A DNA stretch of 21,556 bases from Lachnospira sp. UBA5912 (GTDB lineage: Bacteria; Bacillota; Clostridia; Lachnospirales; Lachnospiraceae), in contig DJDY01000143.1 in the NCBI GenBank assembly GCA_002435585.1, positions 1,763-23,318 of the forward strand, given 5' to 3'. Of this stretch, positions 15,795-21,556 are shown in pieces (within the stretch, counting starts at the first letter, position 1; every line of letters begins with the position of its first letter). The notes below the pieces were generated by a model. That model saw only the letters and a program-made list of their open reading frames with translations. It was not told the DNA's origin and searched no databases. The translations under genes were made by a program, and so were the position numbers.

Positions 15795-16129
15795 TTGATT
15801 TAATTGAATATCAGCAAGTAAATTACACCACAGACAGACAAGTATAAGCTACAGGCAGCCAGACATACTATGTGAAATGCACTTGAAGTTTGATTGTGAT
15901 AGTTCTTAGTCTTTCCTTTCATCTACCAGCTAGCTTCGTACACGGATGTACGAAGCAACGAAGCCGCGCCACGGACGGCGCGTCTGAGCGATAGCGTCAG
16001 TTACCATAGTTTACATGGAAAGACTTAGAAATATCCAATCAAAGCTTCTGGCATTGAACATAGTGTGCCTAGCTGCCTGTAGCTTATACTTGTCGTCCGT
16101 TTGCCATATAATGAAATTCAATTAAACAA
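15795..16129 (-). ncRNA. Large structured RNA-like element, copy 2 (inverted)
   Basis: Read on the minus strand it has the same order as copy 1: TTGTTTAA (16129-16122) about 14 bases after the metE stop, CAAACGGAC (16103-16095), a 37-bp closing stem (16094-16058 with 15873-15837; two G-U pairs, one mismatch), AATGC/GCATT, GAAG/CTTC, TTTGATTG/CAATCAAA, GATA/TATC and GTCTTTCC/GGAAAGAC, then a tip with GCTTCGTACA-TCCG-TGTACGAAGC (15956-15933) and a CGCGCC/GGCGCG hairpin. The tail again has TAATTTAC and TTAAATCAA. The G-U pairs favour the minus strand as the RNA strand. The closing stem shares no sequence with copy 1 yet pairs fully. Confidence 0.7.
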
Positions 16130-16143
16130 CCATATAATTATTC

Positions 16144-18112
16144 TTACAGTTTTTTTCTTACATTTTCTGCTGCCTCAACCATATTTTTAAGACTCTTCTC
16201 TGTTTCGTATACGCCTCTTGTTTTAAGACCACAGTCCGGATTAACCCATAATTTATCTTTATCTATCTTTGTGAGCATTATATTGATTGCCTGTGTTATT
16301 TCCTCTACAGAAGGTATTCTTGGCGAATGAATATCATACACTCCCGGTCCTACCTCTGTTTCAAAATTGTTCTCCCTAAGTGAGTCAAGAATTAACAGGT
16401 CAGAACGTGATGCCTCAAATGTAATGACATCCGCATCCATATCATCTATCTCCGGAATAATATCTGTGAATTCACTATAACACATATGTGTATGAATTTG
16501 TGTTTCCGGTCTGACACCGCTTGATGTAAGTCTGAAAGCAGGTATTGCAAAGTCAAGATATTCACAATTCCAGTCTGACTTTCTTAATGGAAGCTTCTCT
16601 CTGAGAGCCGCCTCATCAATCTGTATAATCTTAATTCCATTATCCTCAAGGTCAAGCACCTCATCGCGTATAGCAAGTGCAATCTGTGATATAGATTCTT
16701 TAATAGTAATATCCTCTCTTGGGAATGACCAGTTAAGTATTGTAACCGGACCCGTGAGCATACCCTTCACAATCTTATTGGTAAGGGACTGTGCATATAC
16801 TGACCATTCTACTGTAATTGACTTCTTACGATATACATCACCCCAGATTACCGGTGGTTTAACACATCTCGCACCATATGACTGTACCCACGCCTTTTCA
16901 GTAAACAGGAAACCTCCCAGAGCTTCTCCAAAGTATTCAACCATATCATTACGTTCATACTCTCCATGAACAAGTACATCAAGCCCGATTTTCTCCTGCC
17001 ATCTGACACATTCATTTATTTTGTTTCTGTTGAATTCAATATACTCCTTCTTTGTAATCTCACCCCTACGGAAAGCAGAACGATTGGCCTTAACATCTTT
17101 TGTCTGTGGGAATGAACCTATTGTAGTTGTTGGCAGCTTTGGTAATTCAAATGCTTCTTTCTGTATCTTCTGTCTTTTACTTCTTTCAGGCAGTCTGTGA
17201 TAATCTTCTTCTTTAACTTCTGCTAATCTTTTCTTGACTTCTGCATTGTCACAGTTTCTTGTACCTGCAAAAAGCTGCCTGTTAGCCTTTAATGTATCCT
17301 CTGCATTTATATCATCACTCTCTGCAAGCTGGCTTAATTCTTTTAATTCAACAAGCTTTTCCTTTGCAAATGCGAAATAATCAGTATATTCCTTGGATAA
17401 TTTTGTTTCATTTTCTAATGTATATGGCACATGCTGTAATGAGCATGAAGTTGATAATACTGTCTTTATCTGTCATATCCTGCACAAGTGTTGGTTCATC
17501 AAACTGAAGACACTGTATTGCTGTATCATTACATTTTTTAAGAACCTCTTTATAAGCATTTGCAAATGCATCTGCAAAATCATCAGCATTTTTCTCACCT
17601 GTAAACCTGCAAAGCTTAAGAAGTGTATACACACCTGTAATAACCGGCTTTGTTTCTATATTTTCACGCTTCGCCTCATTATATTCATCCCATAACTTGC
17701 TTCCTGAAAGTCTGATATCTGTATCATCTTCAACCTCCGGCACAATATAATGATAATTAGTATTAAACCACTTCTTCATCGCAAGTGCCTTAACATCACC
17801 ATTCTCACCCTGATAACCTCTTGCCATCGCAAAATATCTGTCAAGCTCTGATATATCCAGCTCCTTATATCTTGCCGGAATTATATTAAGAAGAAATGCT
17901 GTGTCAAGTACAATATCATAATATGAAAAATCATTTGATGTAATATAATCTATTCCTGCCTCCTTCTGTGTAAGCCAGTGTACTTTTCTTAACTCCTTCG
18001 CTGTAGCTTCAAGCTCCTCTGCACTTATCTCGTGTCTGAAATATTTTTCTAATGCAAACTTTAATTCTCTTAATGCTCCTATTCTTGGATAACCAACTAC
18101 TGCTGTTTTCAT
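16144..18112 (-). pseudogene. metE: Cobalamin-independent methionine synthase, internally deleted
   Basis: MetE transfers a methyl group from 5-methyltetrahydrofolate to homocysteine. The 5' part (18112 to about 17470) encodes a normal start, MKTAVVGYPRIGALRELKFA, through 'WFNTNYHYIVPE' to 'CLQFDEPTLVQDM'. The 3' part (about 17460 to 16144) resumes in another frame at '[20 protein letters not shown]' and keeps all zinc-site and catalytic motifs ([28 protein letters not shown]). Compared with the family length of about 755 residues, roughly 110 codons joining the N-terminal barrel to this point are missing, and the frame shifts at the join (about 17460-17475), so the first reading frame ends at 17408. 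Methionine synthesis by this gene is presumably lost. GAGGAG precedes the original ATG. Confidence 0.9.
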
Positions 18113-18162
18113 AACTTCTCCTCACATTTTTCTGTTAATAATTAATTGATAGTGCTATTATA

Positions 18163-18356
18163 TATGATACAAGGGTCAAAAGGTCTGAACCCACATGAGC
18201 TTGCTCATAAGTGGGCGAATGACCTTGTGACCCGCCCCAATATGAGTATAAAAGTGGGATGATAGTCCCACGATATGCGAATATTGGGACGGATTGTGGG
18301 AGTGCATAGCACGGAACAATCCGTAAGTATCATAGTTGGGGGCTTTTGACCCCAAC
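18163..18356. repeat. Multi-hairpin structured element upstream of metE
   Basis: Hairpins in order: GGTC...GACC enclosing CCCAC/GTGGG and ATGAGC/GCTCAT (18182-18224); CCCAATAT/ATATTGGG enclosing GTGGGA/TCCCAC (18236-18288); ACGGATTGT/ACAATCCGT enclosing GTGC/GCAC (18289-18324); GTTGGGG/CCCCAAC (18335-18356). Long-range pairs TATGATAC/GTATCATA (18163-18170 with 18327-18334) and GGGTCAAAAG/CTTTTGACCC (18173-18182 with 18343-18352) cross each other as in a pseudoknot, and the second competes with the last hairpin. Part of it recurs at 19133-19188, so it is probably a dispersed structured repeat. It lies between divergent metE and the deacylase gene. It is not an S-box or T-box. Confidence 0.7.
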
Positions 18357-18425
18357 ATCATTATAAATATCAGGATAATATCTGTATAATACATTAAAAA
18401 ATGTGTTTGTCATAGTTTTAAGCTA

Positions 18426-18454
18426 TTGCAAGCTCATTTATAGTAAAGTATTAT
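18426..18454 (+). promoter_or_regulatory. Promoter of the prolyl-tRNA deacylase-like gene
   Basis: TTGCAA (18426-18431), a 17-base spacer and TATTAT (18449-18454) lie about 90 bases before the start codon. Confidence 0.55.
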
Positions 18455-18545
18455 ACTCAATTAATAATTTACAGATATCCGTCAGTCTGACACTGACATA
18501 CTGCATATTACTAATAACTAATAAGAAAGGAATTACCAAAATACT

Positions 18546-19103
18546 ATGGAACTAATCAAAGGAAGACCAGCAGACGAAGCTGGCAGACTTGACAAAGAAA
18601 TAAGAGTATATGACTTACTTGATAAACTGGGAATGGAATACTACAGAACCGACCACGAACCAGCAACAACTATGGAAGTATGCAACGATATTGATAAAAT
18701 TCTTGACACACTTATATGTAAGAACCTTTTCTTATGTAACAGACAGAAAACACAGTTCTATATTCTTATGATGCCGGGTGATAAAGTATTTAAAACTAAG
18801 GACTTAAGCCAGCAGATTAATTCGGCAAGACTTTCATTTGCCGGTGAGGAATATATGGAGGAATATCTTGATATAACACCGGGCTCTGTATCTATTATGG
18901 GGCTTATGAACGACACGGACAATCACGTCCAGTTACTTATCGATAAGGAGGTGCTTGAAGGTGACTCTCTTGGATGTCACCCTTGTATCAACACTTCAAG
19001 CCTTAAGCTAAAGACTAAGGAAGTTATGGAGAAGTTCCTGCCTGCTGTACATCATGAAGCTATAATTGTTGAACTTCCAAGATATGAAGATGCCAACGCC
19101 TGA
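18546..19103 (+). CDS. ProX/YbaK-type aminoacyl-tRNA deacylase (prolyl-tRNA synthetase-associated domain)
   Basis: A 185-residue free-standing editing domain. The N-terminal 'RVYDLLDKLGMEYYRTDHEP' and then 'CKNLFLCNRQKTQFYILMMP' match the PrdX/ProX group, which hydrolyses wrongly charged tRNA, typically Ala-tRNA(Pro). The YbaK core follows ('GSVSIMGLMNDTDNHVQLLI', then 'GCHPCINTSSLKLKTKEVM', where the GxHP substrate loop is kept), so it looks complete and active. It acts in the cytoplasm as a translation quality-control enzyme. A GAAAGGA ribosome site lies a rather long 14 bases before the ATG, with no better start nearby. It is transcribed alone from its own promoter. Confidence 0.88.
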   Translation: MELIKGRPADEAGRLDKEIRVYDLLDKLGMEYYRTDHEPATTMEVCNDIDKILDTLICKNLFLCNRQKTQFYILMMPGDKVFKTKDLSQQINSARLSFAGEEYMEEYLDITPGSVSIMGLMNDTDNHVQLLIDKEVLEGDSLGCHPCINTSSLKLKTKEVMEKFLPAVHHEAIIVELPRYEDANA

Positions 19104-19132
19104 TAAGCACATCATAATACTAAGAAGCCATG

Positions 19133-19188
19133 GACAAAAGGTCATTCACCCACATGAACTTACTCATAGGTGGGTGAATGATAAGACC
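19133..19188. repeat. Partial second copy of the multi-hairpin repeat
   Basis: This matches the first hairpin of the 18163-18356 element in the same orientation (ACAAAAGGTC, then CCCACATGA, TCATA and GTGGG in register). It folds better: TCATTCACCCAC (19142-19153) pairs perfectly with GTGGGTGAATGA (19170-19181), with an inner ATGA/TCAT and outer GGTC/GACC. It starts 30 bases after the deacylase stop codon. There is no U-tract, so it is not a classical terminator. Confidence 0.65.
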
Positions 19189-19325
19189 AGCCGTCACAAA
19201 AAATACTGCAAGAAGTGTTGTAAGCGCAGCTCTTATAATCTGCCTGTACCTTCTTTTCACACTTTTAAATGTTATTTTTAGTATATTCACGTTGTCACTC
19301 TTCCTTCCCTATACGGACCTGACGT

Positions 19326-19421
19326 GAATTATTACTAATATGACATCTTATTATACTATAAATCTATTAATTCTGTATCACTTCCTAATTGAATTATTAT
19401 TAATATGATATCTTATTATAC
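19326..19421. repeat. Pair of 31-bp direct repeats
   Basis: 19326-19356 and 19391-19421 differ at two positions and both read GAATTATTA, then TAATATGA, then ATCTTATTATAC. They sit in AT-rich DNA without genes. The first repeat is preceded by a loose inverted repeat, TTCACGT...ACGTGAA. Otherwise the stretch from 19190 to 19497 shows nothing I can name. Confidence 0.6.
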
Positions 19422-19497
19422 GGCAGGCTGCGTATATTTAATCTATTACTAGATTAACGCATCAATCTTACAACAATCTTACAGTATTTTTCTTCTT

Positions 19498-19797
19498 CTA
19501 ACCTGCTTTCCAGTAGTGCTTTTTCTGTGTCTTATCAAGATTATCAATAAAATATTTTTTTATATAGCAAAAAATCTTCTATATCCATAAATATATGAAA
19601 TAATAATGCGCCGCTTTCAAACTCCTCCCTTGTTGCAGGAAGTTCTTCATCCTTTATCTGTTCAATAAGTTCTTTTAACCTTACAAGCTGTTCCTGTGGG
19701 TTATTATATTCTGTTATTTTTGTGCTGCATAAAGTGAAAGACTGCTTCCTATTCCTATTTTAAGAGATAATAATATTATTTTTCTATATCTGTTCAT
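19498..19797 (-). pseudogene. Remnant of an aromatic acid exporter-family (DUF939-like) membrane protein
   Basis: The minus strand from ATG 19797 (AGGGAG 11 bases upstream) reads MNRYRKIILLSLKIGIGSSL and then SLYAAQK before a stop, the usual first helix of ArAE-family proteins. Straight after, in another frame, comes a piece of their C-terminal domain: PQEQLVRLKELIEQIKDEEL, then PATREEFESGALLFHIF and MDIEDFLLYKK. A further frame change at an A-run leads to a tail ending at 19498. Full proteins have about 300 residues, with several more helices between these pieces, so most of the middle is gone. The family assignment rests on remembered motifs and is moderate. Confidence 0.6.
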
Positions 19798-19845
19798 ATA
19801 TACAATATCTCCCTTCTTTATATATATTTATCATATCTTTTATAT

Positions 19846-19900
19846 ATTTTTATATAAAACAAAGGGCTGTTACATCATTTGTGCGTGATGCAACAGCCCT
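19846..19900 (-). terminator. Rho-independent terminator of the ttdAB transcript
   Basis: The stem AGGGCTGTT/AACAGCCCT (19863-19871 with 19892-19900) continues as CATCA/TGATG past a single mismatch. On the minus strand it is followed by TTTGTTTTATATA. It is 350 bases past the ttdB stop and is the first good terminator there. Confidence 0.75.
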
Positions 19901-19991
19901 CTGCTCGTAAAATATTAGGTTTGGGTTTAATGTAAGTATAAATATTGATTAATACTTTATCTTTGGTACTCTGTTTTCTCTGGCTTGTTGT

Positions 19992-20245
19992 GTTATGGCT
20001 TACTAGCACATTGTAAGCCATAACTAAAATAGATGATTATACATCAGTCAATGCTAGTTAGTAGTTGTCTGCACCAGCATTGTATTGTGTCTGAATAAAC
20101 ATACATCATATAAATAATCGCATCGCTATATAATGTATGTTTATCCTTTATATAAACATTGTATATTGCACATTATACACAATGTATATACCTTTCCATA
20201 TAATCGGCTGATTAATGGTTAAGCTTTGTCAGACATATGTCTGAC
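19992..20245. repeat. Run of perfect stem-loops in the ttdB 3' flank
   Basis: Going from the terminator side toward ttdB: GTTATGGCTTAC/GTAAGCCATAAC (12 bp, 19992-20024); CAATGCT/AGCATTG (20049-20082); ATAAACATACAT/ATGTATGTTTAT (12 bp, 20095-20144, 26-base loop); ACATTGT/ACAATGT (about 20156-20185); and the 18-base perfect palindrome GTCAGACATATGTCTGAC (20228-20245), which starts 4 bases beyond the ttdB stop codon. None has a U-tract. There is no open reading frame. It looks like a structured 3' untranslated region about 350 bases long or a small RNA. Confidence 0.65.
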
Positions 20246-20249
20246 TTAA

Positions 20250-20876
20250 TTACTTGATAAATCCAACTTCTTTAGATATCTTCTCGTATGCTGCATCTTT
20301 CTTCTGGTTGAATATTACCTTGTTTTCTTCAAACATATTATTGCCCTTAGTATCAATAGATACGATAAGTGGGCCGAATTCCTTAACACGGCAGTTCCAG
20401 AGTGTTTCCGGCATTCCTAAGTCACGCCATTCAGCTCTTACTATTTCTTCTACCTCTGTAGCTGCTACTACTGCATTTCCTGCTGGGAATACACAGTGTA
20501 TAGCTCCGAATTCCTTGCAGGCTCTCTCTGTATTTTCCTTCATACCACCTTTACCGATGATAACTCTTACGCCTGTAAGCTTAACGAATTCATACTCAAA
20601 CTTTTCCATTCTCATACTTGTTGTAGGTCCTACAGAAACCATCTCAAACTTATCATTCTCAAGTGGTCTGATGATTGGACCTGCATGGAATATTGCATTA
20701 TTTCTAACATCTACTGGAAGTTCTCTTCCTTCTTCTACAAGTCTTCTGTGTGCAACATCACGGCATGTTGTCATACTTCCGTCAAGGTATACGATATCGC
20801 CAACCTTGATATCCTCTAAATCCTCTGCTGACACAGGTGTTATAAGTACTTTTTTACCATTTCTCATCTCTACCAT
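20250..20876 (-). CDS. ttdB: L(+)-tartrate/fumarate dehydratase, beta subunit
   Basis: A 208-residue subunit of an iron-sulfur class I hydro-lyase. The run of motifs [44 protein letters not shown], '[13 protein letters not shown]' and '[20 protein letters not shown]' follows E. coli TtdB closely to the C-terminus, so it is complete. The beta subunit supplies swivel-domain residues to the active site on the alpha subunit's 4Fe-4S cluster. The enzyme dehydrates tartrate to oxaloacetate; close relatives interconvert malate and fumarate, and the sequence alone does not settle the substrate. The ATG shares one base with the ttdA stop codon (TAATG), with GGAGG 10 bases upstream, so the two are co-translated. 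Confidence 0.9.
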   Translation of the reverse strand: MVEMRNGKKVLITPVSAEDLEDIKVGDIVYLDGSMTTCRDVAHRRLVEEGRELPVDVRNNAIFHAGPIIRPLENDKFEMVSVGPTTSMRMEKFEYEFVKLTGVRVIIGKGGMKENTERACKEFGAIHCVFPAGNAVVAATEVEEIVRAEWRDLGMPETLWNCRVKEFGPLIVSIDTKGNNMFEENKVIFNQKKDAAYEKISKEVGFIK

Positions 20877-21556
20877 TATAAAGTCACCTCCGAATGTGTT
20901 GTAATTGTATAATTAAGGTCTTTATCAAAGATAATATGGCCTCTTCTATGACTCCAGCAGCCAACATTAACGGCTACACCGATTGCTGATGGGTGGCGGG
21001 CTGTATTTTCAATATTAACACCCATAACAGAATATTTTCCGCCCATACCCTGAGGTCCTAAGCCTATAGAGTTAATTCCATCTTCAAGAAGCCTTTCCAT
21101 CTTGGCAGCTCTCTCATTGTCATTATGTGAGCCAATTGGTCTCATAAGTGCTTTCTTTGAGAGTAATGCTGCTGTTTCTACAGAAGTTGCAACGCCAACA
21201 CCAACAAGAAGTGGAGGACATGCATTAAGTCCATAGCTTGTCATTACATCTAATACAAATTTAGTAACACCCTCATAACCTTCACCTGGCATAAGTACCA
21301 TAGCCTTGCCTGGAAGTGTACAGCCACCACCAGCCATATATGTATATATCTCACACTGATCGCTGTCTGGAACGATATCCCAGAATACTGTAGGTGTTCC
21401 CTTACCAACATTCTTGCCTGTGTTATATTCATCAAATGTTTCTACACTGTTATGTCTTAATGGTGCTTCAAATGTTGCCTGTACAACTGCTTCTTTAAGA
21501 AGTCCCTCAAGTTCATCTATAAGTGGGAACTTAGTTCCACATTTTACCCAGAACTG
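20876..21556 (-). CDS. ttdA: L(+)-tartrate/fumarate dehydratase, alpha subunit (C-terminal part)
   Basis: The frame is open to the right edge, giving the last 226 residues; the true start lies outside the window (an internal ATG at 21337 is not the start). The fragment begins [20 protein letters not shown] and continues '[20 protein letters not shown]', [20 protein letters not shown], '[15 protein letters not shown]' and '[17 protein letters not shown]', following TtdA in order. The Cys residues in GGGCTLPG and GCWSHRR are expected 4Fe-4S ligands, and the third would lie upstream of the visible part. It is upstream of ttdB with a one-base overlap. Together they form the heteromeric oxygen-sensitive hydro-lyase. 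Confidence 0.9.
   Translation of the reverse strand, partial: QFWVKCGTKFPLIDELEGLLKEAVVQATFEAPLRHNSVETFDEYNTGKNVGKGTPTVFWDIVPDSDQCEIYTYMAGGGCTLPGKAMVLMPGEGYEGVTKFVLDVMTSYGLNACPPLLVGVGVATSVETAALLSKKALMRPIGSHNDNERAAKMERLLEDGINSIGLGPQGMGGKYSVMGVNIENTARHPSAIGVAVNVGCWSHRRGHIIFDKDLNYTITTHSEVTL

Noticed and set aside
15422..16129. RNase P, tmRNA, 6S RNA or retron RNA
   Set aside because: A GGAAAG(T/A)C segment recalls RNase P, but the surrounding conserved sequence does not match. There is no tRNA-like end, no reverse transcriptase nearby, and two inverted copies are not expected for these single-copy RNAs.
16144..17430. Independent 428-residue methionine synthase starting at GTG 17430
   Set aside because: The 'start' is the Val in the internal family motif [10 protein letters not shown], and coding similarity continues upstream of it; it is the 3' part of a broken metE.
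18176..18394. 72-residue open frame on the minus strand
   Set aside because: It runs through the multi-hairpin repeat; its composition follows the palindromes and it has no ribosome site.
18113..18400. SAM riboswitch or T-box before metE
   Set aside because: I searched by eye for S-box core segments and the T-box GGTGG/ACCGCG motif; neither is present, and the hairpins there belong to a repeat.
20254..20904. 216-residue open frame opposite ttdB
   Set aside because: It is a complementary shadow of a well-conserved gene with no family resemblance.

Overview
The window is low-GC DNA with a Firmicutes gene style: AGGAGG-type ribosome binding sites, TTGACA/TATAAT promoters, and YtrA-type GntR, Rex and MarR control sites. 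AdhE, a YczE/YitT-family membrane protein, a COG2509 flavoprotein and a two-subunit tartrate-dehydratase-type hydro-lyase together suggest an anaerobic gut clostridium, probably Lachnospiraceae. That placement is inference from gene content. No tRNA, rRNA, CRISPR array or transposase gene was seen.

Layout. Positions 1-11490 are almost entirely minus strand: the start of a probable dxs gene; a GntR(YtrA)-membrane protein pair behind a promoter covered by a perfect 15-bp-arm operator; a flavin-binding PNPOx-fold protein; a truncated GNAT acetyltransferase; a COG2509 FAD protein; a YczE-like membrane protein; a MarR regulator; a heterodimeric ABC exporter with one degenerate ATP site and a MarR-like operator at its promoter; and a Gfo/Idh/MocA oxidoreductase. 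Positions 11680-15409 are plus strand: a Rex-like operator, adhE, and a small APH-fold kinase-like gene. Positions 16144-18112 hold a metE pseudogene on the minus strand with an internal deletion. A plus-strand ProX/YbaK-type deacylase follows, then a degraded aromatic-acid-exporter-like gene, and finally ttdB and a partial ttdA on the minus strand.

The most interesting content is non-coding. (1) adhE and the following kinase-like gene each carry the same compact leader: a TTGTGTC/GACACAA hairpin whose loop can pair with a GTGCGCA just before the Shine-Dalgarno, an apparent pseudoknot duplicated within one operon. (2) Between the convergent kinase-like gene and metE lie two homologous, oppositely oriented RNA-like elements of about 300 nt. 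Their long closing stems have unrelated sequences but are each self-complementary, and their inner stems show compensatory changes around conserved internal loops. Each starts within a few bases of the upstream stop codon, and they converge on a GC-rich hairpin. I do not recognise this family. (3) A multi-hairpin element of about 190 nt upstream of metE has a partial second copy after the deacylase gene. (4) The 3' flank of ttdB holds a run of perfect stem-loops ending in a terminator.

Two genes (metE and the exporter remnant) keep their 5' and 3' ends but have lost the middle, and a third (GNAT) has lost its 3' part, so the region is undergoing gene decay. All family calls come from reading the sequence and recalled family motifs; no database search was run.
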